Of a stretch of 62,622 nucleotides of DNA, positions 37,604 through 47,392 are shown in pieces. The first letter of the stretch is position 1. Every line of letters starts with the position of its first letter. The stretch is from positions 1-62,622 of the forward strand of contig CALUMM010000007.1 of assembly GCA_944321755.1 (NCBI GenBank), read 5' to 3'. The translations under genes and the position numbers were made by a program. The notes beneath the pieces are model-generated. The model searched no databases and was not told where the DNA came from. It worked only from the letters and a program-made list of their open reading frames with translations. The DNA comes from an uncultured Alistipes sp. GTDB lineage: Bacteria; Bacteroidota; Bacteroidia; Bacteroidales; Rikenellaceae.

Positions 37604-39017
37604 TTTTTTACGAAATATGAATCTCTTTGTCAAACTGAGTCTTTTGGTTTCCGGCCTGTTGCTCGGGGCCTGCGGGAGTGAACGGCTCCCGCAGGTCGGC
37701 ATGGCCGAGGTGGATTATACCCCGGAGGTTGGGAAGGATCTCGTGGGCAACTACCGGGGCGATGACTATGCTTCGCGGGGCAAGCACGACCCGCTCTATG
37801 CCCGGGCGTTCGTCATGCAGGGCCCGGACGGGAACAAGGCGGCGGTTCTGAGTGTGGATATCTGCTGGATGCGCCGGGCGACGGTCGACATGATGCGGAG
37901 CTATATCGCCGAACGGTCGGATTTGCGCCCGGAACAGATCCTCATCGCCTCGACCCACACGCACAGCGGCCCGAAATCGCTGTTGGATGCTCCGGGAGCC
38001 GTGGAGTATCTGCAACGGGCTGCCGATGCCGTTCTGCAGGCCAATGCGGATCTGAAACCGGCCCGTCTCCGGTTCGGGTCTACGCGCGAGGACAGCGTGG
38101 CCTATAACCGCCGTTTGGTGTGCCGCGACGGTAAGATCCACATGTCGTGGGAGAATCCCGATCCCGATTTCGTGGTCGGGGAGGCGGGGCCGATCGATAC
38201 CGAACTCTCGGTCCTCAGCATCGATCAGGTCGGAGGTGTCCGCGGTGCGGTAGTCAATTACGGATGCCACGCCACGACCCTCTCCGGCAACAACTGGCTC
38301 TATTCGGCCGATTATCCGGGTTATATGGCCTCCTCGCTGAAAGCGAGCGAAGGTGCTGATTTCGTCCCCGTCTATCTGAATGCTCCCTGCGGAAATGCTA
38401 CGCAGGTGAACTATCGGCGCGGGTATATCGACACGTATGAGGAGTGTGAGGCTGTGGGCAATCGGGTGGCCGATGCGGCTCGCCGGGCGATGTCGGCGAG
38501 TTGCAAGGTCGAGGGTGCCGAGGTGGCGGTTATTCGGCGGTTCGTCCCGGTGAAGCGCATCGCCATCAGCGAAGAGCAGTATGCCTGGGCCCGTCGGGTC
38601 ATGGAGCGGGTTGCCCGGGAAGGGATGCCTCCGTTCCAGCTCAACGGAATGCCCGACGAGTATTATGCCCAGGAGTGGATCGGAATGTATGCCACGCAGC
38701 AGGAGCGTGACAGTCTGGAGGTGATGGTATGCCGCGTGGGGGATGTGGCTGTTGTGGGGCTACCCGGGGAGTTCTTCTCCGAATTCCGGCGCATGATCCG
38801 CGAACAGTCGCCTTTCCCGCATACTCTTGTGGTGGGGATCGCCAACGACAACCGGAAATATTTTCCGACAAAAGCCTCCTTCGAGCAGGGCGGAACGGGC
38901 TATCTGCCGATGGCGCATGGTTATGAAACGACTCCCGGGACCACGTTGTACGAGGTCGGAGCCGGAGAACAGTTGGCATCCGTAGCTGTCGAATTGTTGA
39001 ACCTTTTGAAAAACTGA
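37593..39017 (+). CDS. Neutral-ceramidase-like lipoprotein
   Basis: A 474-residue lipoprotein related to the N-terminal domain of neutral/alkaline ceramidases. The likely zinc-site motifs are kept: STHTHSGP, VNYGCHATT, GLPGEFFSEF and GTGYLPMAHGYE. The segment matching the ceramidase nucleophile motif GDVSPN reads GNATQVN here (about 267-273), so the catalytic Ser is absent, with Thr270 at that place. The C-terminal ceramidase domain is also missing. The true substrate is therefore uncertain; an amide or ester in a glycoconjugate is possible. The first ATG overlaps the preceding gene by 11 bp; the ATG at 37617 gives a better lipoprotein signal (LLLGAC). Confidence 0.75.
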   Translation: MKTDFLRNMNLFVKLSLLVSGLLLGACGSERLPQVGMAEVDYTPEVGKDLVGNYRGDDYASRGKHDPLYARAFVMQGPDGNKAAVLSVDICWMRRATVDMMRSYIAERSDLRPEQILIASTHTHSGPKSLLDAPGAVEYLQRAADAVLQANADLKPARLRFGSTREDSVAYNRRLVCRDGKIHMSWENPDPDFVVGEAGPIDTELSVLSIDQVGGVRGAVVNYGCHATTLSGNNWLYSADYPGYMASSLKASEGADFVPVYLNAPCGNATQVNYRRGYIDTYEECEAVGNRVADAARRAMSASCKVEGAEVAVIRRFVPVKRIAISEEQYAWARRVMERVAREGMPPFQLNGMPDEYYAQEWIGMYATQQERDSLEVMVCRVGDVAVVGLPGEFFSEFRRMIREQSPFPHTLVVGIANDNRKYFPTKASFEQGGTGYLPMAHGYETTPGTTLYEVGAGEQLASVAVELLNLLKN

Positions 39018-39024
39018 TTGCAAT

Positions 39025-40074
39025 ATGAGGCGTAGAGTCAGGTGGGGTATGATCGGATCGGGAGGGGTCTTTACCCGTCATACGGTCGTGGAGGGTTTGC
39101 TTGCCGCCAATCACGCCGAATTGGTTGCCGTATGTGATGTCGGCAATGAATTGGAACGAGCGGTCCGGAGCGAACATTTTATAAGGAGCGTAGGTTCGAT
39201 CGACGAACTGCTCCGGGTGGGGATCGACGCCGTACTTGTGGCTTCCGAAGATTCCGTGCGCGCGGAACATGTCGAACGGGCGGTTCGATCCGGGAAGCAT
39301 GTCTTGTGCGAGGAGTCTCCCGGACACGATCCGGCACAGACCCGGCGGATCATCGGCTTGTGCCACAAGAACGGGGTATTGCTCGGCAGCGCCTTTTTCC
39401 TGCGTTTTCTGCCGGAGTTTCAGCGGATCCTGGAACTGGCCCGGGATGGTGTGCTGGGAACCTTGAGATACGGCCGGATCCTGTATGCCGACTGTCATCC
39501 GGTTCCCGGAGCCTCCATGGCCAGGCAGAGCCCGTTGGCGAATATCGGGTGCCACTGCATCGATTTGCTTGAAATGTTCTTCGGAGAGGCCTGCAAGGTG
39601 CATTGTTTTTCGACGGGACGGAGTCTTGAACCCGATTCCGTCGAGAGTTCCGTCGTGTCGCTCTCCTTCAACAACGGGGGAATGGGGCATGTCTATGTCT
39701 CGGTCTCTCCGCAGAAAGACGCGATGGGCAATTTTTTCGAACTTTACGGTTCACAGGGCTATGTGACCGTGGAGGTGGCGAAGAACGGAAAGGCAAAACT
39801 GATCCTGCGCCTGTACGGGAAGTCTGCCGAGGAGGTGATCTGCAGGGAGGAGTATACGCTTTTCCCGGATGAAATGAACCCTTATCAGGCCGAGATTGAG
39901 GAGTTTTGCTGTGCGATTCTGGAGGGTGATACTCCTTACAACAGTGCCGAGCTGGGGCTTCGCAGCCAATGTCTGCTCGAAGCCTGCCAACGTTCCGTTC
40001 GGGAAGGAATCACGGTGAACCTGCCTTTCGGCGAGACCTTGTTGTCGTTCGTCGGATTGCTGTGTTGCTTCTGA
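39025..40074 (+). CDS. Gfo/Idh/MocA-family protein lacking the EKP lysine
   Basis: A 349-residue cytoplasmic protein without signal peptide. The N-terminal Rossmann domain starts VRWGMIGSGGVFTRHT (NAD(P)-binding glycine motif), and the C-terminal alpha/beta domain carries NIGCHCIDLLEMFFGE with the usual His (His177). The family's conserved Glu-Lys-Pro, whose Lys is catalytic, reads Glu96-Glu97-Ser98-Pro99 here. It may still oxidise a sugar by another arrangement or may have lost dehydrogenase activity. It is the last gene of the fourteen-gene run and its only cytoplasmic product, so it would act on imported sugar. Confidence 0.85.
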   Translation: MRRRVRWGMIGSGGVFTRHTVVEGLLAANHAELVAVCDVGNELERAVRSEHFIRSVGSIDELLRVGIDAVLVASEDSVRAEHVERAVRSGKHVLCEESPGHDPAQTRRIIGLCHKNGVLLGSAFFLRFLPEFQRILELARDGVLGTLRYGRILYADCHPVPGASMARQSPLANIGCHCIDLLEMFFGEACKVHCFSTGRSLEPDSVESSVVSLSFNNGGMGHVYVSVSPQKDAMGNFFELYGSQGYVTVEVAKNGKAKLILRLYGKSAEEVICREEYTLFPDEMNPYQAEIEEFCCAILEGDTPYNSAELGLRSQCLLEACQRSVREGITVNLPFGETLLSFVGLLCCF

Positions 40075-40095
40075 CCGGTTCGCCGCGGCTGTTCC

Positions 40096-40125
40096 GCTCA
40101 TCACAGAACCCCTTTTGTGATGAGC
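40096..40125. terminator. Inverted repeat at the end of the locus-5 operon
   Basis: Perfect 10-bp arms GCTCATCACA (40096-40105) and TGTGATGAGC (40116-40125) with a 10-base loop lie 21 bp after the Gfo/Idh stop codon. No T-run follows, so termination would be Rho-dependent or partial. An operator for the following regulator gene is the alternative. Confidence 0.5.
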
Positions 40126-40233
40126 AGGCCGACAGGAGCGTTCCGGGATGGAGGTTTGCGGATGCGGCACCTCTCCGCGGTCCTTACCCCGGATAAATCC
40201 GCGCGGAATGCTGGGAATCTCGAAGATTTTTCC

Positions 40234-40241
40234 TAACTTTG
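40234..40241 (+). promoter_or_regulatory. -7 promoter element of the hybrid two-component gene
   Basis: TAACTTTG matches TAnnTTTG exactly, but only five bases separate it from the ATG at 40247. Transcription would begin at or next to the start codon, giving a leaderless mRNA. The heparinase-like gene has the same spacing (58734-58741). Confidence 0.6.
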
Positions 40242-40246
40242 GGAAT

Positions 40247-43200
40247 ATGAAGAGATTCTCCGCTATTCTGCTGTTTTCCGCACTTTGGTGGGGCGGGATC
40301 TGCTCCGCGGCCGACAACGTGCCCCGGAACTGCCTTTTCCGGCAGATCGACAGCAATGGCGGACTCCCCGACAACAACGTCCGCAACATGCTCATGTTGC
40401 CAAACGGTTTGATGTGTATCCAGACCGCCACGATGCTGAATCTCTACGACGGAGCGGCCTGCCAGAGTTACCCGTTCCATCCCATCTGCATCCCCTATCA
40501 GGAGTATGCCGGTCTGAATTACCTGTTCTACGACGAACAACACCGCATCTGGCTTACGGGGCGCGACCGGACCTGGCGTTTCGATCTCAACAGCCGGAAA
40601 TTCGAATACGACTCCCGGACGCTGCTCCGGCCCTTCGAGATCGGTGACGTGACCGTCGAATCCTTCTTCCGGATGCCCGACGGCGACGCCTGGATCGTCG
40701 GGCACGACGGATCGCTGTGGTGTTGCGAACACGACTCCGGAAAAGCCCGGCCCGTGGATCGTCCCGAGGCGCTGCGCGGTCCGCTGATCATCGTCGGTCA
40801 GGGTTCGTTCATCTGGATGCTCTCCCTCGACGGAACGCTGGCCCGCTACGACTCCTCGCTGAAGAGTTTCACGGCGCTTTATCATGGGGGTATTGCGGAT
40901 TCGTCGCCCCTTTCGAGCCGCATGGAGATGGTCGTGGCATCGAACGGCGACCTTTGGATGCTCTTCGACCGTGACCTGGTGCGCTACCGGGCCGCAACCG
41001 AACGCATCGAAAACATCCGTTCGGTCCCGTTGGGCGCCGAGGATGTCTACACGACGATCGCCATCGACCGCAACGACCGCCTCTGGATCGGTTCCGCCAA
41101 ATCGGGCGTCACGATTCTCGATGCCGCGACGCTAACCGTGCGCAACCTTCCCTTCCTCGAACTCACCGACGGCCGCCGGATCGACCACAATACCGATATT
41201 TCGAAAATTTACGTCGATCCCCACGACGGGGTCTGGATCGCCACCCTCACCGAAGGGGTCTTCTACTGGCATCGGGATATTTTCCGCCTGGAGACGGTCA
41301 ACAACGCCTCGCTCGACGGCGTGCGGATGCCCGACGAGAGCGTGAAGTGCCTGGTCGAGGAGCCCGACGGGCAGATTCTGCTCGGTACGATCAAGGGGCT
41401 GCTGCGCTACGATCCCCGCACGGGCCGGATCACGGTGCCCTATCCCGAGTTGCGCGACGAACTCTGCATCAGCCTCTACCGCGACCGGCAGGAGCGGATC
41501 TGGCTGGGAACCTTCCATCACGGCGCCTATTGCATCGACCGGGGACGTATCCGCCACTATTTCCGCGAAAACATCTCTTCGGTGGATGCCAGCTACCGTT
41601 CGGCAACCCCCAACCCCAATTGTGTCCGGGCTTTCCACGAGGATCGTGACGGGAATTTCTGGATCTGCGTCTATGGCGGTCTGGGGCGTTTCGACCCCGA
41701 GAGCGGGCGGATCGACCTGTTGCGCGACCGACATCCCGAACTGGCGCAGTTCATGCTCACGCGCGGGGTCTGCGAGGTCGGCGACAAACTCCTGGTCACG
41801 AGCGACAACGGCTGTTACCGCTATGATCCACTTGCCGATCTCGTGTTCTTCGATCCCGAGGATCCCCAGGGATATGTCCCCTGCAATCAGGCGCTGGTCG
41901 ATTCGCGGGGCCTGCTGTGGTTGGCCGCCTGGGACGGGCTGCATGTCGAGACGCCCGACGGGGCGCGTTACCACCTCTCCACCGCCGAAGGGCTTCCCAA
42001 CGACAACATCCTCGGACTGGCCGTCGATGACCTGGGCAATGTCTGGGCCGCGACCTTCAGCCACCTTTCGCGCATCAAGCCCATCCGCGAGGGCGAACGG
42101 CTGGATTTCGCCGTGGCATCCTACGGCGGGGAGGACGGAATGAATGCCGGGGCGCTGTTTCAGAATGCCCTGGCCCTCGGAGCCGACGGTCGCCTTTATG
42201 CGGGCGGCGCCCACGGTTTCTGCATCGTCGATCCGTCGTCGCTCTACCAGCCGAGCTACAACCGCACGCCGGTCATCTCCCGGTTGCGGATCTTCGACCG
42301 CCCGGTGGAGGTGGGCGAGGAACTGAACGGCCGCTGCATTCTGCCCCGCGAACTGGGACAGATGGAGCATCTCGACCTGCGGCACGACGAGACGTTCCTG
42401 ACGTTCGAATTCTCGAATCTCAACTACACCAACCCCAGCCATACGGTCTACCGTTACCGGCTCGAAAATTTCAACCGCGAATGGACCGAAATCCATGCCC
42501 GGGGGACGGGATCGGCAACCTATACGCTGCTCGAACCCGGCGACTACGTTTTCCGCGTCACGGCCGCCGACAACGATACGGACTGGAGTGCCGCCGAGGC
42601 GGCGGTTGCCTTTACGATCCACCCGCCGTTCTGGAAAAGCCCGACGGCGTTTGTGCTGTATGCCCTGGCGGCGTTGACGACGATCGTGCTGGGGATTCTC
42701 TACGTGCTCCGCCGCCTGCGTCTGCGCGCCGAACGCCACCGGCTCGAAGAACAGGTGCGCCAGCGTGAGGAGATGGACCAGATGAAGTTCCGCTTCTTCA
42801 CGAACATCTCCCACGAGCTGCGGACGCCGTTGTCGCTGATCCTCCTGCCGCTCGAAAGCATCATCCGCCGCACGGATGACACGACGCCGTTCCGGCCCCA
42901 GCTGCTGACGATCCACCGCCACGCCTCGCAGCTGCTGTCGCTGGTGAACCACCTGCTCGACTTCCGCAAGCTCGAAATGCACGGCGAGCGGCTCAACCTC
43001 ACGCGGGGCGACATGGCCGAATTCGTCGAGGGGCTGGTCGACACGTTCGGGGACGTGGCCCGCGAGAAGGAGCTGGACCTGACCTTCGACAACCGCATGA
43101 CCCGCTCCTACATGGCCTTCGACTCGGCGCAGATGTACAAGATCGTGAACAACCTGCTGTCGAATGCCGTGAAGTTCACGCCCAAGGGCGGGAGCATCAC

Positions 43201-44311
43201 CGTGCGGTTGTCGCAGCCCGAACCCGGGTGGATGCGTCTGGAGGTCTCCGATACCGGGGTGGGGATCGCCGAGGAGGATCGGAAACACATCTTCGAACGG
43301 TTCTACCAGAGTGCGCGCAATACCCAGCCGCAAGGCTCCGGAATCGGGTTGTGCCTGGTCAAGCAGTACGCCGAGATGCACGGCGGAAGGGTGGAGGTCA
43401 GCTCCGAAACGGGTCGGGGCAGCACCTTCCGGGTCGAGATTCCCATGACGCTCCGGGCCCCGAACGCCGGGGATGCGAAACCGGACGAGACAGCCCCCGG
43501 GGAGCCGGAATCCCACGCCGGGGAGTCGGCGCACTGCCGTCTGCTGATCGTCGAGGACAATGCCGATTTCCGGGCCTACGTGGCGGAGGAGCTCTCCGGG
43601 GAGTTCGATGTCCGGCAGGCCGAGGATGGCGAGGAGGGGCTCCGCAAGGCCCACGAGTGCCATCCCGACATCATCGTCTGCGACGTGATGATGCCCCGCA
43701 TGGATGGATTCGAGGTCTGCAAACGGCTGAAAAACGACATCGAGACCTCGCATATCCCGATCATCCTGCTTACGGCCCGGGCCGAGGATGACGTGCGACG
43801 CGAGGGCTACGAGTCCGGGGCCGATGCCTATCTGAGCAAACCCTTCAACATGGAGGTGCTGCTGGCGCGGATCCGCAACCTGATCGAGGAGCGCCGCCGC
43901 CGGATCCGGAGTTTCACCTCCGAAGTCGACATCTCGCCCGCACAGATCACCGTCACGCCGCTCGACCGCCAGTTGATCGACCGGATCATGGAACACGTCG
44001 AACGCAACATCGGCAATCCGAACTATTCGGTTGAGGAGTTGTCGTCGGACGTGGCCATGCACCGGATGAACCTCTACCGCAAGTTGCAGTCCATTACGGG
44101 AATGACGCCTTCGGAGTTCCTGCGGACGATGCGCCTGAAACGGGCGGCCCAGCTGCTGGCCCAGGACGGCAATCTCTCGGTGACGGAGGTCTCCGAAATG
44201 GTGGGTTTCAATACCCCGAAATACTTCACGCGCTATTTCCGCGAGATGTTCGGCTGCACGCCCTCGCAATACCACGCTTCGCGGAAAGCCGATGATTCGG
44301 TTGCAGAGTGA
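40247..44311 (+). CDS. Hybrid two-component system sensor/regulator
   Basis: A 1354-residue one-protein signalling system of the type that controls Bacteroidetes glycan loci. Order: signal peptide (about 1-21), periplasmic two-propeller sensor with repeated [14 protein letters not shown]-like blades (about 25-690), Y_Y_Y domain (about 720-805, [13 protein letters not shown]), one membrane helix ([16 protein letters not shown]), histidine kinase with His856 in NISHELRTP, ATPase motifs [12 protein letters not shown] and [11 protein letters not shown], receiver with Asp1146 in [10 protein letters not shown], and a C-terminal AraC-type helix-turn-helix. The first ATG (40148) lies before the promoter; the one at 40247 gives the signal peptide. 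It lies between loci 5 and 7 and could control either. Confidence 0.96.
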   Translation: MKRFSAILLFSALWWGGICSAADNVPRNCLFRQIDSNGGLPDNNVRNMLMLPNGLMCIQTATMLNLYDGAACQSYPFHPICIPYQEYAGLNYLFYDEQHRIWLTGRDRTWRFDLNSRKFEYDSRTLLRPFEIGDVTVESFFRMPDGDAWIVGHDGSLWCCEHDSGKARPVDRPEALRGPLIIVGQGSFIWMLSLDGTLARYDSSLKSFTALYHGGIADSSPLSSRMEMVVASNGDLWMLFDRDLVRYRAATERIENIRSVPLGAEDVYTTIAIDRNDRLWIGSAKSGVTILDAATLTVRNLPFLELTDGRRIDHNTDISKIYVDPHDGVWIATLTEGVFYWHRDIFRLETVNNASLDGVRMPDESVKCLVEEPDGQILLGTIKGLLRYDPRTGRITVPYPELRDELCISLYRDRQERIWLGTFHHGAYCIDRGRIRHYFRENISSVDASYRSATPNPNCVRAFHEDRDGNFWICVYGGLGRFDPESGRIDLLRDRHPELAQFMLTRGVCEVGDKLLVTSDNGCYRYDPLADLVFFDPEDPQGYVPCNQALVDSRGLLWLAAWDGLHVETPDGARYHLSTAEGLPNDNILGLAVDDLGNVWAATFSHLSRIKPIREGERLDFAVASYGGEDGMNAGALFQNALALGADGRLYAGGAHGFCIVDPSSLYQPSYNRTPVISRLRIFDRPVEVGEELNGRCILPRELGQMEHLDLRHDETFLTFEFSNLNYTNPSHTVYRYRLENFNREWTEIHARGTGSATYTLLEPGDYVFRVTAADNDTDWSAAEAAVAFTIHPPFWKSPTAFVLYALAALTTIVLGILYVLRRLRLRAERHRLEEQVRQREEMDQMKFRFFTNISHELRTPLSLILLPLESIIRRTDDTTPFRPQLLTIHRHASQLLSLVNHLLDFRKLEMHGERLNLTRGDMAEFVEGLVDTFGDVAREKELDLTFDNRMTRSYMAFDSAQMYKIVNNLLSNAVKFTPKGGSITVRLSQPEPGWMRLEVSDTGVGIAEEDRKHIFERFYQSARNTQPQGSGIGLCLVKQYAEMHGGRVEVSSETGRGSTFRVEIPMTLRAPNAGDAKPDETAPGEPESHAGESAHCRLLIVEDNADFRAYVAEELSGEFDVRQAEDGEEGLRKAHECHPDIIVCDVMMPRMDGFEVCKRLKNDIETSHIPIILLTARAEDDVRREGYESGADAYLSKPFNMEVLLARIRNLIEERRRRIRSFTSEVDISPAQITVTPLDRQLIDRIMEHVERNIGNPNYSVEELSSDVAMHRMNLYRKLQSITGMTPSEFLRTMRLKRAAQLLAQDGNLSVTEVSEMVGFNTPKYFTRYFREMFGCTPSQYHASRKADDSVAE

Positions 44312-44328
44312 TCGACCGGATTTCGTAA

Positions 44329-44361
44329 AAAGGGCCGCCCTCTTCCGAAGGGCGGCCCTTT
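44329..44361. terminator. Bidirectional intrinsic terminator
   Basis: Perfect 12-bp arms AAAGGGCCGCCC (44329-44340) and GGGCGGCCCTTT (44350-44361) with a 9-base loop lie between two convergent genes. On the minus strand the stem is followed by T residues, giving a good intrinsic terminator for locus 7. On the plus strand the T residues are inside the stem base, so it is weaker for the hybrid two-component gene. Confidence 0.85.
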
Positions 44362-44385
44362 GGGTGTCAATCGGTTCAGGAGCGG

Positions 44386-45756
44386 CTATTCACCCCGGTA
44401 GAAGAGCAGGGTTCCCCAGCCGATCTGGTCGAATGCCGAGCTGTTCGAGCCGTAGCGGCTGTCGCCGGCACCGCCGTCGCCGGTGAGTACGCCATTCGTA
44501 TAGCGCAGTTGCTTGGCAAAGAGTTTTGAATAATAGACCTGGTTCTCGCTCAACCCTTCGACCTTGGCGTAGTGGGCATAGACCAGATCCCAGCATGGCC
44601 GGATCGTGCCGCGGCCTTCGGAGGATACCTGGGTGTGGGTGGCTCCGTGCGAAGTGTTCGAGCATCCGCAGCCGGCCGGGCAATACGCATAGGTCGTGAA
44701 GGGCATTGTCGTGCAAAGGAAGGTCCCTTCGGGCGTGGCGTTGTACTTGGCCGTGTATTCGCACATGGCCAGCACCTTGTTTTCCTCCATGCCCCAGAAG
44801 TCGAGTCCGACGTTTTCGGCCATCTGGCACAGCTCGGCACACATCGATACCACGAGTGTGGCGTGCCCCTGGTCGCGTCCCGACTCCATGCTCTGTGCAA
44901 TGGCCGCGGTCTTTCCGTCGGGATCGGCAACCGGGTCGTAAGGGATCATGTTGTTGATGCACCCGCTGCCCTCGCCTTCGCGGAAGTTGCGGTAGACCAT
45001 GTTGACCATCTCGATGTTCTCGGTGTAGATGCCGATGGCGAGGATCGAGGCCAGGTTGGCCAGCTCCCAGTTCGACCAGTAGTGGAGCGTACAGACGCCT
45101 GAACCGCCGTGGTTTTCGATGAACCACTCGTTTTTCGAATACCAGACGTCGAGCAGCCACTGCTTGAAATCGGCCTGATCGGCGGCAGCCCATCCCGAGT
45201 AGTCGCGCAGCAGTTCGGCGGCATTGGCGAACTGGTAGCCCTGGAATCCGGCCAGCAGGTACTGGTTGTTGTCATTGGCCGTGATCTGCTTGCAGACGTC
45301 GGCCCAGTCGTTGAGGACCTTCACGGCTGCATCGGCATAGGCCGTTTCGCCGGAAATCTGGTAGCGCAGGGCGAGTTGGAATGCTGCGGCGGCATCGCGG
45401 TCGGCCTGGATGTAGTTCTCCTTCCCGTCGCCGATCCCGGTGGCGTCGCCGCGCACGAGGATCTCTACGGGCGAGGCCTTGTAGGTCGACTGCGCATAGG
45501 CGTTGCCGCAGAGCTGCAGCCACGAGACATAGACGGGATCGGTGGCCGCAGCGGCCTCGACACTGTTGCGGACCCGTTCCAGGTCGGCTTCGGTAACCAG
45601 TGCGCAGGGGTGCGTAAAGGTGTAGGTCTCGGGATATTCGAACGGCGGGGTCTCGATCGTCAGGTCGATCTCTCCCGGTTCGAGGTAATCGGTGCACGAT
45701 ACCGCGCTCAGCAGCGCGGGTATCGTGGCGATAAGGGTCAGAACTATCTTTTTCAT
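44386..45756 (-). CDS. Alginate-lyase-like polysaccharide lyase lipoprotein
   Basis: A 456-residue lipoprotein (signal ending LLSAVSC, Cys21). The mature protein is almost wholly helical and fits the (alpha/alpha) toroid of the alginate_lyase family (PL5/PL38-like): HPCALVTEADLERVRNSVE at the start, LLAGFQGYQFANAAELLRDY, the conserved ENHGGSGVCTLHYWSNWELANLAS with Asn/His/Trp residues of the active cleft, and a Cys-rich AYCPAGCGCSN segment. Such enzymes cut uronic-acid polymers by beta-elimination. Last gene of the susC-susD-lipoprotein-lyase block; with GH88 in the same locus it suggests an acidic polysaccharide. The PL number is not certain. Confidence 0.8.
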   Translation of the reverse strand: MKKIVLTLIATIPALLSAVSCTDYLEPGEIDLTIETPPFEYPETYTFTHPCALVTEADLERVRNSVEAAAATDPVYVSWLQLCGNAYAQSTYKASPVEILVRGDATGIGDGKENYIQADRDAAAAFQLALRYQISGETAYADAAVKVLNDWADVCKQITANDNNQYLLAGFQGYQFANAAELLRDYSGWAAADQADFKQWLLDVWYSKNEWFIENHGGSGVCTLHYWSNWELANLASILAIGIYTENIEMVNMVYRNFREGEGSGCINNMIPYDPVADPDGKTAAIAQSMESGRDQGHATLVVSMCAELCQMAENVGLDFWGMEENKVLAMCEYTAKYNATPEGTFLCTTMPFTTYAYCPAGCGCSNTSHGATHTQVSSEGRGTIRPCWDLVYAHYAKVEGLSENQVYYSKLFAKQLRYTNGVLTGDGGAGDSRYGSNSSAFDQIGWGTLLFYRGE

Positions 45757-45774
45757 GGTTTTCGGAATGCTTTT

Positions 45775-47367
45775 TTATTTTTCGTAGGTGATGCCGGTCT
45801 GTTTCGACCAATCCTGGAGATAGGCTTCCATTTCGGCTTCGCTGCCGAAGGTCATGAACCAGAAGAAGCGGTAGCGGGCCAGTTCGGGAGCCGTCGGGGT
45901 CTTGATGTCGGCGTATTTGATCTGGAAGGTCGAGAATTCACCGATCGTTCCTGCGGGCAGAAGTCCTCCGTTCTGGAAGTTCTGGACCGAAAGGTCGTAG
46001 ACCAGGATGGCCGAACTGTCCGAACACTTGTATTTGGTCTTCCACTTGTTGTTGTTGCCGCCGATCCATCCCGAATATTTCGCATCACCGGCTGAACCGC
46101 TCGTGTCGATGTTGATGTTGCGCGAGTAGCTGAAGTCGGCATAGTCGGCCACGTCGTCGATGCGGAAACAGAGGATCGGATAGTTGCCCGATTCGAGGTA
46201 TACCTTGCTGCCGGAGTGCTGGATGTCACCGCGCCCGACGTTCGAAGCGTTCAGATAGGGCGTGAAGAGCCAGTAGTACTCGCCGGTTGATTCGTTGTAG
46301 AGCCGTTGGGCCTTGGCGCCGCTGCTGACGTGCGAGGAGTTCAGCGCCCACGGCGTGGTCTCGCTGCGGAAGTGCTCGTTGTAGTAACCGGCCGGGATGT
46401 TGATGTTGACGCTCACGGTGCGGCTGTAGCCCTCGGGCAGCGTCTCGTCGCTTTCGGCGCAGGTGGCCGTAATCGTCGTGCTGCCTACCCCCTTGAAGGT
46501 CACAACTCCGCGGTCGACGGTCGCAACGGTCGGATCGCTCGATGCCCATACGATCTGCGAGCGGGTGCTGACGGACGGATAGGTCTCGAAGGAGATCGTG
46601 GCGGAGCCTTCGTCGATCGAGTAGCGCTCGCTGACGCTTCCGGTGAGTTTCATGCCCAGGGGCAGGATGATCTGGTCGATGAAGATTTCGTGCGAGGCCG
46701 TCACGCCGCTTTCGTCGAGGGCTTCGGCCACGATCGTCGCACGGCCGCGGGCTACACCCTCGACCACGCCCGAAATCGGGTCTACACGGGCGATGTCGGG
46801 GTTCTGCGAGCTCCACAGAACGCTTCTGTAGGTGGCTTCGGCGGGTTCGATCGAGGCCGTCAGGGTCATCGTTTCACCCACGTAGCAGGCCGGCAGGCCG
46901 TAGGTTTCGTCGGTGAATTCGGCATCGTCGGAGATCGTGATCGCCGAGGCTTCGACAATCTCGTCCACGACATTGATCTTGAGGGAGGCGGTCGCCACGA
47001 TATTCGTGGTTGCCGGGGTGACGGTGATGACCGTCGAACCGGCTGCCAGGGCGCGGACCGCTCCGTTTTCGATGGAGGCGACGGAGGGATCGCTCGACGT
47101 CCAGCTCAGTTCGGGGAAGGTGACCGCGTCCATCGAAGGGGTTGTGGCGCAGTTCAGCGTGACCTCTTCTCCGACAACCAGCGGAAGGGCTTCGGTCCCC
47201 GTGTTGTCGGTATAGATCTTGGCGAGGATGGCGTCGTCCAGGTCGAAGGCGATCGACTCGTAGAGCGTCGAGGGCTGCAGATCGGAGGTCTCGTCGTTGT
47301 TGCAGGCCGTGAACGCACATGCCGTGGCGAGCAGGGCCGGGAACAGGTTTCTGAATATCTTTTTCAT
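45775..47367 (-). CDS. Big-2 domain surface lipoprotein (putative glycan-binding)
   Basis: A 530-residue lipoprotein (ATACAFTAC, Cys22, followed by NNDE). Three Big-2-type immunoglobulin domains follow in tandem, each with the LSWTSSDPSVASI, VLWSSQNPDIARV or IVWASSDPTVATV signature (about 45-130, 135-235, 240-325). The C-terminal ~200 residues (from AGYYNEHFRSETTPWAL) form a different beta-rich module with many aromatic residues and may bind glycan. Its place directly behind SusD is that of SusE/SusF-like surface glycan-binding proteins. The Big-2 domains probably act as a rigid stalk. Confidence 0.82.
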   Translation of the reverse strand: MKKIFRNLFPALLATACAFTACNNDETSDLQPSTLYESIAFDLDDAILAKIYTDNTGTEALPLVVGEEVTLNCATTPSMDAVTFPELSWTSSDPSVASIENGAVRALAAGSTVITVTPATTNIVATASLKINVVDEIVEASAITISDDAEFTDETYGLPACYVGETMTLTASIEPAEATYRSVLWSSQNPDIARVDPISGVVEGVARGRATIVAEALDESGVTASHEIFIDQIILPLGMKLTGSVSERYSIDEGSATISFETYPSVSTRSQIVWASSDPTVATVDRGVVTFKGVGSTTITATCAESDETLPEGYSRTVSVNINIPAGYYNEHFRSETTPWALNSSHVSSGAKAQRLYNESTGEYYWLFTPYLNASNVGRGDIQHSGSKVYLESGNYPILCFRIDDVADYADFSYSRNINIDTSGSAGDAKYSGWIGGNNNKWKTKYKCSDSSAILVYDLSVQNFQNGGLLPAGTIGEFSTFQIKYADIKTPTAPELARYRFFWFMTFGSEAEMEAYLQDWSKQTGITYEK

Positions 47368-47392
47368 GTCGTTGCTTGTTTAGGATTGGAGA

